DNA of 50,217 nucleotides from Spirochaetales bacterium (GTDB lineage Bacteria > Spirochaetota > Spirochaetia > SZUA-6 > RPPD01), in assembly GCA_016934415.1 (NCBI GenBank), contig JAFGSW010000040.1:1-50217 (forward strand). Direction: 5' to 3'. Position numbers and translations under genes: made by a program. Positions 7,138-15,114 of this stretch are shown piece by piece. The notes under the pieces were generated by a model. The model saw nothing but the letters and a program-made list of their open reading frames with translations. It had not been told where the DNA came from and ran no database searches. How positions within the stretch are numbered: the first letter of the stretch is position 1; every line of letters starts with the position of its first letter.

Positions 7138-8442
7138 CTAGAGGAGTCTCCCGGTCTTGCGGTTGAGCTTGGCCAGACGCTGGGCGAGGAGGCGGGCGAG
7201 GAAGATGCTGTAGTGGGGATGGGTGCGCATGGCGGTGAGGAAGTCCTTCTTGGAGAGGGCGAGGAGGACGCTCTTGCCCGAGGAGCGCACCGTGGCCGTG
7301 CGGCGGTTGCCGGTGAGGAACGACATCTCTCCCACGAAAAAATCCTCGCGCGTGAGCGATGAGAGCTTTTTCCCCTCGGCGAATATGTCCAGGCGGCCCG
7401 AGACGATGTAGTAGAGCGCGTCCGACTCATCATTCTCGCGGAAGACCACCTGCTTGTCGCGGAACACGAGCCGGCGGCGGTCTTCCCGCGGCCCGAACAG
7501 GACGGGCGCCGCGTCCGTCTTGTCCGGGGCGTGGGGGAAGGCGAAGGCGACCTTGTTGCCCTTCTTGTTGTAGCGGAGGTCCTGTACGTAGAGGGAGGCG
7601 AGGGCGATGCCGCGGCCGTGCAGATCGAGGTCGGCGATGCTCTTCGCCCGCGTGATTTTCCCCTTCCGCTTTTTCCAGTCGAACCCGCTTCCCTGGTCGG
7701 CGATGGAGAAGACCGAACGCTCGGGCTCGACGGTGTACTGGAAAACGACCTTGCGGGCGCGTGTTTTCGGATTCCGGTTTTTTTCCCGGATGAGGTCGAA
7801 GATGTTCTTGTGCGCGGCCAGCCAGGCGCTCTTCTCGTCGTACCCGATGGCGCAGTTGCCGTGCTCGACGGCGTTGAAGAGCAGTTCCTGGAGCACGAGC
7901 TTGAGCCGTTCACCGCCTTCCCGGTCGACGAACCCGGCGTTGGCCAGGTAATTGGCGATGAGATTCGAGTAGACGGCGAGGTCGAAGGGATCGTTGTCGA
8001 TCGTGAACGAGCCCGAAAGCTCGGTCAGGAGGCTCCGTTGGAGATGCCGCTGGAACAGAAACTGCCGGTTTTTCTTCAGGATGCGCAGGAGGCGGGGGAA
8101 AAAGCGGTCGAGCTCGTGGAGAGGAATGAGCGCCACCAGGTTGGTGCCCTTGAGAAGACCGGCCACGGTCTCTTCCTCATCGGCCTGGCAGAGTCCAATG
8201 ATCCCGCCGTAATGCAGCCAGGGATCGGCCTTGACGTCGGCGAGGCACTCGTAGCACTCGAGCCCGGATTCGGCGAAGTTGTACACGCAGACGTCGGGGA
8301 GTTCGTAATTGATGAACTCGATGAAGCGCGTCTTGTCGGGATATATCGACAGCTCGATCTTGTCCTTCTGGTGGTGGAACTCCAGCTTCTCAGAGACGGC
8401 CGGATCGGTGGTCAGGGCGGCGATCACAAGCGGACGCTTCAT
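7138..8442 (-). CDS. regulatory hybrid: N-terminal receiver-like region, HATPase_c_2 ATPase, cNMP-binding domain
   Basis: A 434-residue soluble signalling protein. Residues 1-120 look like a degenerate receiver or alpha/beta domain without clear phospho-acceptor motifs. Residues 150-300 form a GHKL ATPase of the anti-sigma/serine-kinase type, with an N box (LQELLFNAVEHGN, N190), G1 (DQGSGFDW) and HGRGIAL. Residues 315-430 form a cyclic-nucleotide-binding fold with GEMSFLTGNRRTATV at the phosphate-binding cassette. Similar hybrids are common in spirochaetes. It could phosphorylate or sequester an anti-sigma antagonist under cNMP control; neither partner is in the window. TATAAT lies eight bases before the ATG and no Shine-Dalgarno is visible. 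Confidence 0.8.
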   Translation of the reverse strand: MKRPLVIAALTTDPAVSEKLEFHHQKDKIELSIYPDKTRFIEFINYELPDVCVYNFAESGLECYECLADVKADPWLHYGGIIGLCQADEEETVAGLLKGTNLVALIPLHELDRFFPRLLRILKKNRQFLFQRHLQRSLLTELSGSFTIDNDPFDLAVYSNLIANYLANAGFVDREGGERLKLVLQELLFNAVEHGNCAIGYDEKSAWLAAHKNIFDLIREKNRNPKTRARKVVFQYTVEPERSVFSIADQGSGFDWKKRKGKITRAKSIADLDLHGRGIALASLYVQDLRYNKKGNKVAFAFPHAPDKTDAAPVLFGPREDRRRLVFRDKQVVFRENDESDALYYIVSGRLDIFAEGKKLSSLTREDFFVGEMSFLTGNRRTATVRSSGKSVLLALSKKDFLTAMRTHPHYSIFLARLLAQRLAKLNRKTGRLL

Positions 8443-8450
8443 CGGGTCCG

Positions 8451-8473
8451 ATTATACACGTTTTCGTGTGAAA
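8451..8473 (-). promoter_or_regulatory. -10 box and inverted repeat before the ATPase/cNMP gene
   Basis: On the minus strand TATAAT (8456-8451) precedes the ATG by eight bases. It abuts an inverted repeat ACACG-AAAA-CGTGT that could be an operator. The -35 region is poor. The geometry implies a leader of two or three bases. Confidence 0.45.
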
Positions 8474-8573
8474 TTGGTACCCTCGAGGGATCAAACAATG
8501 TGAGCCTTACCGGCGATATTATATTCAGGCTGTCCTGGGAAACGCAAGCGTTGATTTCTATTTAGGACTGAGC

Positions 8574-9356
8574 TTACGTGTTCTTCCTCGCGTACTCTAT
8601 TCCCCTTTCGAAGATAAGGAGTCCCGCGGCTCTTTCGGGAAGCGAGCGCGTCCAGCGGGGGTGATTGTACGGCGTGAGGAAGGCTTCCGGGTGAGGCATG
8701 AGGCCGAAGACGCGCCCCGTCCTGTCGCAGATGCCGGCGATGCCGCGGAGCGAGCCGTTCGGGTTTTCCGGATAGCGGGCGGGGCCGCCGTTCGCGCTTC
8801 TATAGGTGAGGGCGATGAGGCGGCCGTCGACGAGGGCGTTGTCCACCCCGGCGTCCCGCGCCACGAACTTGCCCTCGCCGTGGCGCACCGGGAGCTCGAT
8901 CGGCGGAAGACCGATGGTCCAGACGCAGCGCGTGCCGGGAAAAGAATCGAGCCGCACCCAGCGGTCTTCGAACACGCCCGAATCATTGTGGATGAGCGAG
9001 ACGTCCTGCGCCCAATCGCCCTCCAGGTTCGGGAGGATCCCCATCTTGACGAGCATCTGGAAGCCGTTGCAGATGCCGATGACGAGCTTGCCCGCATTTA
9101 CGAACGCGTCGAGCCGGGCGCGCAGGTGCTGTTTGCAGAGCGAGGCGAAGACCTTGCCCGAGCCCAGGTGGTCGCCGAAGGAGAAGCCGCCGGGAAAGGC
9201 GACGATGCCGAAGCGGTCCAGGGCGGCGGGGTTCTCGATCAGGTCGCTCAAGTGGACGCGCTCAGGGAGGCCCCCGGTGCGGCGGAAGGCTTCCGCCAAC
9301 TCCAGGTCGGCGTTGATGCCGAAACCGGTGATGACGCAGACGCGGACTTTTTTCAC
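8574..9356 (-). CDS. purQ: phosphoribosylformylglycinamidine synthase, glutaminase subunit
   Basis: A 260-residue class I glutamine amidotransferase that supplies ammonia to PurL for the fourth step of purine synthesis. The nucleophile elbow GICNGFQML carries the catalytic cysteine. The oxyanion/fold motif is FPGGFSFGDHLGSGK, and the His-Glu pair lies in LMPHPEAFL near the C-terminus. It starts with GTG and overlaps the purL stop as GTGA, so translation is coupled to PurL. Its length and motifs match the stand-alone subunit, slightly longer than the Bacillus type and closer to the C-terminal domain of large PurL. Confidence 0.95.
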   Translation of the reverse strand: MKKVRVCVITGFGINADLELAEAFRRTGGLPERVHLSDLIENPAALDRFGIVAFPGGFSFGDHLGSGKVFASLCKQHLRARLDAFVNAGKLVIGICNGFQMLVKMGILPNLEGDWAQDVSLIHNDSGVFEDRWVRLDSFPGTRCVWTIGLPPIELPVRHGEGKFVARDAGVDNALVDGRLIALTYRSANGGPARYPENPNGSLRGIAGICDRTGRVFGLMPHPEAFLTPYNHPRWTRSLPERAAGLLIFERGIEYARKNT

Positions 9357-12300
9357 GCCAACCCGCCTTTCCAGGCATCAAGCGCCTCATTGAGGCCGAC
9401 CGAAAGGACCTGGTCGTTTCCGAAACGAACGTTGAGCCTTTGCTCTTCGGTGACGATGCCCAGGAAGCCGGCCGGCAGATTTTTAAAGAGCGATTGAAAG
9501 CGGCGGGCGTTTGCCGGGGAGACGGTGACGACGAAGCGGGAAGGGGACTCCGAGAACAGGAGCTCGGTCGCCGAGGCGGACGGATCCCTCGAATCCGGTT
9601 TCCACGCGTACGGCACGTCGTCAAGGGAGATCGAGAAGCCGAGCCGTCCGCCGATCGCCGATTCCGCGAGCGCGACGGCCAGTCCGCCCTCGGCGCAATC
9701 GTGGCAGGAGCGGACGAGTCCCTTCCGGACGGCGCGGGCCAGGGCGCGGTAGAGCTTCATCGCTTTTTCGAAATTAACCTTCGGGCAATCCGGATACGCG
9801 TTCCCGGTTTCCAGTTCCAGGATCGATCCGCCGAGCTCGTCTCCGGTCTCGCCCAGCACGAAGACGAGATCGCCCGAAGCTTTGAAGTCCGTGGTCTGCG
9901 CCCGGCGCACGTCCCCAACGATGCCGACGAGCGATACGAGCAGCGTGGGCTTGATTGAAATCTTGCGCGCCGGTTTGACGTTGGCGGCCGCGACGAACGC
10001 GTCGTTTTTCATGGAGTCCTTGCCCGAGATGAGCGGCAGGCCGTAGGCGAGGCAGGCGTCCTGCAAACCCCGGCCGGCGCGCACGAGCTGGGCGAGTTTG
10101 TATTCCCCGTCCGGGTTGGCCGGCGCGGCGATGGGATCGGGCCAGCAGAAGTTATCGAGCGCGGCCGCGTATTCCGGGTCGCCGCCGAGCGCGACGTGCG
10201 CCCGGAAGGCCTCGTCCACGGCGTGGGCGGCCATGTCGTAGGCGTCGAAGGGGGAAAGGCGGGGGGCGATGCCGTGCGTCACCGTGAAGCCGCGCCACGA
10301 ATCGAAGACCGGCTTGTAGACCGCGCCGTCGGCGTGTCCGTCGGCGTTGACGCCCGCGAAGGGCTTGACGATGGAGCAGCCGCGCACCTCGTGGTCGTAT
10401 TGGCGCACCAGGTTTTCGCGCGAGCAGACGTTCGGATTGGCGAGCACTTTCAAAAGAAGCGCGTCGTTCGATTCATAGCGATGCGATTCGGCCCGCCGCC
10501 TCATCGGTTTCCACTCGGCTTTGAGTTTCATAACCGGCAAGCCGTCGTGCAGGAACTCCATGTCGAGGAGGCCGACGGTCGTGCCGCCGTGGCGGATGCG
10601 GATGAAGCCCGAGTCGGTGAACGTTCCGACCGCCGTCGCCTCCACCGATCGTTTTTTCGCCAGGGCGAGGAAGGCGTCGATGTCCTTCGGGTTGACGGCC
10701 ACGCTCATCCTCTCCTGCGACTCGGAGACGAGGATCTCCCACGGCGCCAGGCCCCGGTACTTGAGCGGGCAGCGGTCGAGCTCGATCTCGACGCCGCCCG
10801 AGCGCTTGGCGAGCTCGCCCAGGGAGGAGGACAGGCCGCCCGCGCCGTTGTCGGTCAGGCCCTTGAAGAGCACCAGGCCGCGCGCTTCTTCGAGGAAGTC
10901 CCACATCTTCTTCTGGGTGATGGGGTCGCCGATCTGGACGGCCGAGGTGGGCGATGTCTCGTCGAGCGCGAGCGAGGAGAAGGTGGCGCCGTGAATGCCG
11001 TCCTTGCCGATCCGCCCCCCGACCATGACGGCCAGGTCGCCCGGCCGCACGATCTTGACCCAGCTCTTTTCGCCGCGCAGGCGGGCGGGCAGGAGCCCGC
11101 CGGTGCCGCAGAACACGAGCGGTTTTCCCATGTAGTCCGGGTCGAAGAGGAAGGCGCCGGCCACCACCGGAATGCCCGACTGGTTGCCGCCGTCGATGAT
11201 GCCGCGGTGCACGCCCTCCATCACCCGGCGCGGGTGGAGGAGGCCGGGCGGCACATCGCTTTCGGGCGCGGACGGGTCGGCGAAGCAGAGGACATTGGTG
11301 TTGAAGATCGGCGTCGCCATGCGGCCCGTGGCGAGCACGTCGCGGTTCACCCCGACGATGCCGGTGATCGCCCCCCCGTAGGGATCGAGGGCGGAGGGGC
11401 TGTTGTGGGTTTCCACCTTGAAGCAGAGGGCGTGCCGACGGTCGAAGCGGATGACGCCCGAATCGTCCTCGAACACGGAAAGCAGATACTTTTTCCGCCG
11501 GGCGACCAGGTCGGTGGTCTTCTTCACGAAGGTCTTGAAGACCGAGACGATTTTTTCCGCGCGCTCCCCGTCGCGGTAGTCGATCTCGGCGTTGAAGATC
11601 TTGTGCTTGCAGTGCTCCGACCAGGTCTGGGCGATCATTTCGATCTCCACGTCCGTGATCGCGCCGGAGAGGCCGGCTTCCCGGCGCGCCGCGAGGAACG
11701 CTTCATCCCGGAAATGGTCCTTGACCGTGTGCATCTCCTCGAGGCTCAAGGCGAGGAGCTTTTCCCTGGAGAATGCGTTGAGCGCCTCGTCGTCGAGCGA
11801 GGCGAGATCGAATTCGCGGACCGTCACCTCGCTCGGGCTCACCGCGTCGGGGGAGGCGGCGGGAGGCCGTCTGCCGGCATTCCACTCCTCCCGGGTGAGG
11901 ACGAGCGCGGTTTCGACGAGGGGGTTGTAGAGCGAAGAGAAGATCCGCTCCCGGTCGGCGGCGGCGAGATCGCCGCAGGTGAAGAGATACTGGCGCGCGC
12001 TGCGGACGCGGGTCTGCTTGGTGACGGCGTCGGGGCGCCGCAGGCGCAGCGCTTCCTCGGCCGTGATCGCCACCGGATCGGTGACGCCTGCCCGGTAGGC
12101 GATTTCCACCAGGTAACGCCACCCGGCGCCGCCCGCGTCGTCGGCGGCCGGCCGGTCCAGCCTGTAATCCTGGGCCACCCGGTCGACGAACACGTCCTCA
12201 ATGTCCTCCGGACCGATGCCGGCTGTCCCTTCGATGAGATATACGTCGACGAGGGCACAGCGTTCAATGGAAGCGCCGAAATTTTTCCAGATCGAGGCGG

Positions 12301-12358
12301 CCAGCCTTGCGGCGCGGCCGTCGGGAAACGAGGGCCGGTAGAATAATTCGATTCTCAT
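9353..12358 (-). CDS. purL: phosphoribosylformylglycinamidine synthase, PurS-PurL fused subunit
   Basis: A 1001-residue protein. The first ~90 residues (from MRIELFYRPSFPDG) look like a PurS-type domain, followed by the linker and the two PurL ATP-binding halves. Seen: EIEMIAQTWSEHCKHKIFNA, KVETHNSPSALDPYGGA, GGRIGKDGIHGATFSS, the second-half DSWRGFTVTHGIAP and SGKDSMKNDAF, and SCHDCAEGGLAVALAE. It lacks the glutaminase domain, which is the separate purQ just downstream. This is the PurSL plus PurQ arrangement, intermediate between the three-subunit and single-chain enzymes. The upstream reading frame to 12475 is rejected because it runs through a dispersed repeat and the promoter. Confidence 0.95.
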   Translation of the reverse strand: MRIELFYRPSFPDGRAARLAASIWKNFGASIERCALVDVYLIEGTAGIGPEDIEDVFVDRVAQDYRLDRPAADDAGGAGWRYLVEIAYRAGVTDPVAITAEEALRLRRPDAVTKQTRVRSARQYLFTCGDLAAADRERIFSSLYNPLVETALVLTREEWNAGRRPPAASPDAVSPSEVTVREFDLASLDDEALNAFSREKLLALSLEEMHTVKDHFRDEAFLAARREAGLSGAITDVEIEMIAQTWSEHCKHKIFNAEIDYRDGERAEKIVSVFKTFVKKTTDLVARRKKYLLSVFEDDSGVIRFDRRHALCFKVETHNSPSALDPYGGAITGIVGVNRDVLATGRMATPIFNTNVLCFADPSAPESDVPPGLLHPRRVMEGVHRGIIDGGNQSGIPVVAGAFLFDPDYMGKPLVFCGTGGLLPARLRGEKSWVKIVRPGDLAVMVGGRIGKDGIHGATFSSLALDETSPTSAVQIGDPITQKKMWDFLEEARGLVLFKGLTDNGAGGLSSSLGELAKRSGGVEIELDRCPLKYRGLAPWEILVSESQERMSVAVNPKDIDAFLALAKKRSVEATAVGTFTDSGFIRIRHGGTTVGLLDMEFLHDGLPVMKLKAEWKPMRRRAESHRYESNDALLLKVLANPNVCSRENLVRQYDHEVRGCSIVKPFAGVNADGHADGAVYKPVFDSWRGFTVTHGIAPRLSPFDAYDMAAHAVDEAFRAHVALGGDPEYAAALDNFCWPDPIAAPANPDGEYKLAQLVRAGRGLQDACLAYGLPLISGKDSMKNDAFVAAANVKPARKISIKPTLLVSLVGIVGDVRRAQTTDFKASGDLVFVLGETGDELGGSILELETGNAYPDCPKVNFEKAMKLYRALARAVRKGLVRSCHDCAEGGLAVALAESAIGGRLGFSISLDDVPYAWKPDSRDPSASATELLFSESPSRFVVTVSPANARRFQSLFKNLPAGFLGIVTEEQRLNVRFGNDQVLSVGLNEALDAWKGGLA

Positions 12359-12370
12359 AGCGGTGATTTC

Positions 12371-12398
12371 ATAATAACACAAACTGGCAGACTGGCAA
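12371..12398 (-). promoter_or_regulatory. putative purL-purQ promoter
   Basis: On the minus strand TTGCCA (12398-12393), a 16-base spacer and TATTAT (12376-12371). The ATG of purL follows 12 bases later without a Shine-Dalgarno sequence. The -35 box matches five of six consensus bases and the -10 box five of six. Confidence 0.55.
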
Positions 12399-12415
12399 AG
12401 GGGGCCGGAGAAAAG

Positions 12416-12690
12416 AAAAACAACGGATAGGCGCGGATGAAAAGAAAAGGGAGAGGGTAGGTGAGTCCCGCTCAAGAGATCGGGGAACCGTGAATGGAAA
12501 AGTGACGGGTGAAGAACAATTCTTAATGCAGCAAATCCATTTTGGGAAACGAAATCAATCGGCCTTTTTTCTCCTTTCCTTGTTCAATTCTTTATCATCT
12601 TCATCCGTCTTTATCCGCGTCTTATCCGTAGTTTCCTTCCTCATTCGTATCATCCGTTCTCATCCGAGTTATCCGCGGTTCCCCCGCTGC
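12416..12690. repeat. inverted pair of CGGAT-type repeats in the purL-PTS intergenic region
   Basis: The left arm is at 12419-12440 (CAACGGATAGGCGCGGATGA). A longer right arm in the inverse orientation spans 12601-12688 with four or five steps (CTTTATCCGCGTCTTATCCG, later TTATCCGCGGTTCCCC). No gene is supported between 12359 and 12762. A short frame from 12490 reads mostly through the repeat. Confidence 0.7.
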
Positions 12691-12724
12691 CGATAATGTA
12701 TGTGAGAATGCGTGCCGGCGGGCG

Positions 12725-12760
12725 ACTTGTATTGACAAGTGCCCGAAAAAGGGGTATATA
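12725..12760 (+). promoter_or_regulatory. promoter with overlapping inverted repeat before the PTS IIA gene
   Basis: TTGACA (12732-12737), a 17-base spacer and TATATA (12755-12760). An inverted repeat ACTTGT-ATTG-ACAAGT (12725-12740) covers the -35 box, which is suggestive of a repressor site. The start codons at 12763 and 12772 lie 2 and 11 bases after the -10 box. Confidence 0.6.
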
Positions 12761-12762
12761 CA

Positions 12763-13254
12763 ATGGAACGCATGGTCAGGACTGAATATTTCCAGACCGG
12801 CACCGTTGTGGAGTGTCTGGAAAGCGAAGATAAATTCAACGCCATTCGCGAGCTTCTCAAAAAAGCCCCGGTTGTCGCCGCGTTTAAGGACGCCTGTCTC
12901 ATCGAGGAGGCGGCCATTGAGCGCGAAAAAGTGTACACCACGGGCATAGGCCGCGGCGTGGCCATCGCCCACGGCAAGACGCCCTGCGTCGCGGACACCA
13001 TCATCCTCCTGGGCATTTCGAAGAAAGGCATCGATTTTCAGTCGGCCGACGGCCAGCTGGTGCATCTCCTTTTCCTCATTGCCAACCCGCCCGACAAATC
13101 CGAGGAATACCTCCTGGCCCTGTCCACCCTGGCCAGGCTGATGAGGCAAAACGATTTTACCGCCTCCCTGTACGAAACACTCAGCGCCTGCCAGGTCGAA
13201 CGGCTCATGTGCGACCAGTTCAAGGCGCTCCTTCAGGATCGCGCCGACAACTAG
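12763..13254 (+). CDS. PTS fructose/nitrogen-type IIA domain protein (PtsN-like)
   Basis: A single EIIA domain of the PtsN/fructose class, 163 residues. The phospho-acceptor histidine lies in GRGVAIAHGK (H70 from this start), followed by LLGISKKGIDF and VHLLFLIANPP, both typical of the family. Such proteins relay or sense PTS phosphorylation; no EIIB, EIIC, HPr or EI gene is nearby, so a regulatory role is more likely than transport. The start is uncertain. ATG 12763 has AAGGGG upstream, but if the strong promoter at 12732-12760 is used, transcription would begin near 12767 and the ATG at 12772 would be the functional, nearly leaderless start. Confidence 0.85.
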   Translation: MERMVRTEYFQTGTVVECLESEDKFNAIRELLKKAPVVAAFKDACLIEEAAIEREKVYTTGIGRGVAIAHGKTPCVADTIILLGISKKGIDFQSADGQLVHLLFLIANPPDKSEEYLLALSTLARLMRQNDFTASLYETLSACQVERLMCDQFKALLQDRADN

Positions 13255-13258
13255 TCGA

Positions 13259-13287
13259 CTGTTGAAAAAGCTCAACTTTTTCAACAA
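13259..13287. terminator. perfect hairpin after the PTS IIA gene
   Basis: GTTGAAAAAG (13261-13270), a five-base loop CTCAA, and CTTTTTCAAC (13276-13285), a perfect 10-bp stem six bases after the stop codon. The A-rich left arm and T-rich right arm allow termination on both strands. Hairpins of this wording are also widespread short repeats in other bacteria. Confidence 0.6.
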
Positions 13288-13390
13288 CCTGATAGGGTTC
13301 CCGCATCCTTTTCCCGCCGCAATTGACAACCGGATGGATATCGAATACTCTTTTTTCCGGACGTAGTCCGGCTTGCCGGCCGTTTCCGTC

Positions 13391-13445
13391 TTGACACCTG
13401 CATCCATTCTATCAATAAACGAAATACCGGGCCGAAGGCGGCCCG
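13391..13445 (+). promoter_or_regulatory. possible promoter and leader hairpin of the corrinoid operon
   Basis: TTGACA (13391-13396), a 17-base spacer and AATAAA (13414-13419). A hairpin CGGGCC-GAAGGC-GGCCCG (13428-13445) lies in the leader. GGAAAGGAACGACG precedes the ATG at 13471. I see no B12-box sequence, so there is no evidence for a cobalamin riboswitch. Confidence 0.4.
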
Positions 13446-13470
13446 ACCCCGTTTCCGGAAAGGAACGACG

Positions 13471-14133
13471 ATGAGCGAACTGGTGGAGCAATTGACGATG
13501 TGCATCGAGCGCGGCAAAATCAACGCGGCCGCCCCGTATCCGGCCGACCTTCGCGGGCGGGAAGGAGCGGATGAGCTCACGGCGCGGGCGCTCCGGGAAT
13601 CGGTCGGGCCGGACGCCGTTCTCGCGGCCTGCAACGAGGGCATGCGGCGCATCGGCGAGCGGTTCGGCCGGAACGAGGTGTTCGTACCGGAGCTCCTCAT
13701 GGCGGCCAAGGCGATGAAGGCGGTCATGGCCCACCTCAGGCCGTTTTTCCAGTCGGGAAGCGTCAAGGCGAAAGGCAGCTTCATTCTCGGCACGGTGGCC
13801 GGTGACCTCCACGACATCGGCAAGAACCTGGTGGCCATGGTGGTGGAGGGGAACGGCTGGGAAGTCGTCGACCTCGGCGTGGACTGCAAGCCGCAGAAAT
13901 TCGTGGACGCCGTCAAGGCGCACCCCGGTTGTACGGTGGGCTTGAGCGCGCTTCTCACCACCACCATGGCGAACATGGAGAAGATCGTGAAGGAGATCAA
14001 AGAGCAGTTCCCGGAGGTGAGGGTCATTGTCGGCGGGGCTCCGCTGTCCGCGGACGCGGCCGCGAAAATGGGCGCGGACGGATACGGCGCCGACCCCCAG
14101 GGCGCGGTGGCGTTCCTGAATTCGACTACCTGA
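13471..14133 (+). CDS. corrinoid protein (methyltransferase cognate, MtaC/MtbC type)
   Basis: A 220-residue B12-binding protein. An N-terminal helical cap (residues 30-95, VGPDAVLAACNEGMRRIGERF and FVPELLMAAKAMK) precedes a Rossmann-like cobalamin domain with GTVAGDLHDIGKNL, the DxHxxG motif (D112, H114, G117) that supplies the lower cobalt ligand, then GLSALLTTTMANM and VIVGGAPLS. It carries the methyl group between a substrate methyltransferase and an acceptor enzyme. The next genes encode its reactivation protein and a UroD-type methyltransferase, so they act as a set. The substrate-side methyltransferase (MtaB, MtbB, MttB type) is not in the window. Confidence 0.92.
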   Translation: MSELVEQLTMCIERGKINAAAPYPADLRGREGADELTARALRESVGPDAVLAACNEGMRRIGERFGRNEVFVPELLMAAKAMKAVMAHLRPFFQSGSVKAKGSFILGTVAGDLHDIGKNLVAMVVEGNGWEVVDLGVDCKPQKFVDAVKAHPGCTVGLSALLTTTMANMEKIVKEIKEQFPEVRVIVGGAPLSADAAAKMGADGYGADPQGAVAFLNSTT

Positions 14134-14139
14134 CCTGGA

Positions 14140-14177
14140 AAGAGGACACCCCGAGCGTAGCTGAGGGGTGTCCTCTT
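14140..14177. promoter_or_regulatory. 13-bp perfect hairpin between corrinoid genes
   Basis: AAGAGGACACCCC (14140-14152), a 12-base loop, and GGGGTGTCCTCTT (14165-14177). It lies directly after the corrinoid-protein stop and before the next start. There is no T tract, so it may be a processing or attenuation hairpin or a mobile palindrome rather than a terminator. Confidence 0.55.
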
Positions 14178-14201
14178 GAGGAAATACGTGTTCTGCGAGT
14201 G

Positions 14202-14960
14202 ATGCCCATGCCGCTTCGACAATCCAGACAGCCTGACGATGCATACGTGGTTGAAATAGGTTTTCACGACCTCGGCGTGACGAAGGCCGATCTCGAGATC
14301 AGGCTCGGGTATGAGGCCGGACGGGCGCCCGAGCCGTTCGGAGGAATGATCGACGAGGTTCTCGCCGAAGCGCCCGGGCGACTTGGAATTCAAGCCGGGT
14401 ACCGGCTCGTTCCGCTCTCACGGCCGGCCGATAAGCGGGACGGTCTGCTCATCGGCGGTCCTTTCTTTCGGACGGGCACTATCGTGGCGGGCGAATTCGC
14501 CCGCGCGGACGAGGCGGCCGTCTTCGCCTGCACCATCGGACCGTCCCTGGAAACCTGGGCGTCCGACCTGACGGGGGACGGCGAGCCGGCCCTGGGATTC
14601 GTCGTCGACAGCGCGGCCTCCGAATTCGCGGAGCGAACCGCCGCCGTCCTCCACGACGGCGTCGCCGCCTTTATGCGGGAACGCGGCCGCGGGGTGACCA
14701 ATCGCTACAGCCCCGGATACTGCACCTGGGACGTGGGCGAGCAGCGCACGTTGTTCTCCCTTCTCCCCGACGGTTTCTGCGGCATCCGCCTCACCGAATC
14801 GGCGCTCATGGTGCCCGTCAAGTCGGTGAGCGGGATCATCGGCACGGGCAAGTCGGTGGAGCGCCGCGATTACCGCTGCGACCGCTGCGGGGTGGAGGAG
14901 TGCGTCTGGCGGGCTGTTCGGACGAAAAAGAAGAGTGAAACGACGGATAAGCGCGGATGA
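14202..14960 (+). CDS. MetH-activation-domain protein (corrinoid reactivation)
   Basis: A 252-residue stand-alone relative of the AdoMet-binding reactivation domain of methionine synthase. Conserved blocks: FACTIGPSLETW, NRYSPGYCTWDVGEQRTLFSLL and IRLTESALMVPVKSVSGIIG. A C-terminal CxxCxxxxC patch (DRCGVEECVWR) is typical of versions encoded beside corrinoid methyltransferases. It is expected to help return oxidised cob(II)alamin of the preceding corrinoid protein to the active state. ATG 14202 and 14208 are both possible starts. The last codons (TTDKRG and the stop) are read from a CGGAT-type dispersed repeat, so the repeat has replaced or extended the original C-terminus. Confidence 0.88.
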   Translation: MPMPLRQSRQPDDAYVVEIGFHDLGVTKADLEIRLGYEAGRAPEPFGGMIDEVLAEAPGRLGIQAGYRLVPLSRPADKRDGLLIGGPFFRTGTIVAGEFARADEAAVFACTIGPSLETWASDLTGDGEPALGFVVDSAASEFAERTAAVLHDGVAAFMRERGRGVTNRYSPGYCTWDVGEQRTLFSLLPDGFCGIRLTESALMVPVKSVSGIIGTGKSVERRDYRCDRCGVEECVWRAVRTKKKSETTDKRG

Positions 14961-15081
14961 ACGCGGATTAAGAAAAGAAGAAAAAGGTAAAGCGCGAAAG
15001 GAATAAGCATGACGAAGGATATGACAAAACAATGTTTTTTTCTTCTTCTCTTTTGCATTATCCGCGTTCATCCGTAGTTTT
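14938..15081. repeat. inverted pair of CGGAT-type repeats
   Basis: The left arm (14940-14969) reads ACGGATAAGCGCGGATGAAC and continues. The right arm (15058-15080) is ATTATCCGCGTTCATCCGTAG. The arms are complementary over about 20 bases with few mismatches and are separated by about 88 bases, so this is one of the clearest fold-back copies. The left arm overlaps the 3' end of the upstream gene. Confidence 0.8.
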
Positions 15082-15114
15082 TCCCCCTGCAAGAAAATCT
15101 AAAAGGATAAAGGT

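Noticed and set aside
7035-7913. Long minus-strand frame opposite the ATPase/cNMP gene region
   Set aside because: It is a low-complexity Ser/Arg-rich shadow of the real gene at 7138-8442 in another frame and ends in intergenic repeats.
12490-12696. Protein-coding frame of 68 codons
   Set aside because: Its second half is read from the CGGAT-type repeats (the typical SSSSVFIRVLSVVSFLIRII-style product), a known source of false genes.
13286-13470. Cobalamin riboswitch before the corrinoid operon
   Set aside because: No B12-box or the expected multi-stem core could be found; only a short hairpin is present.
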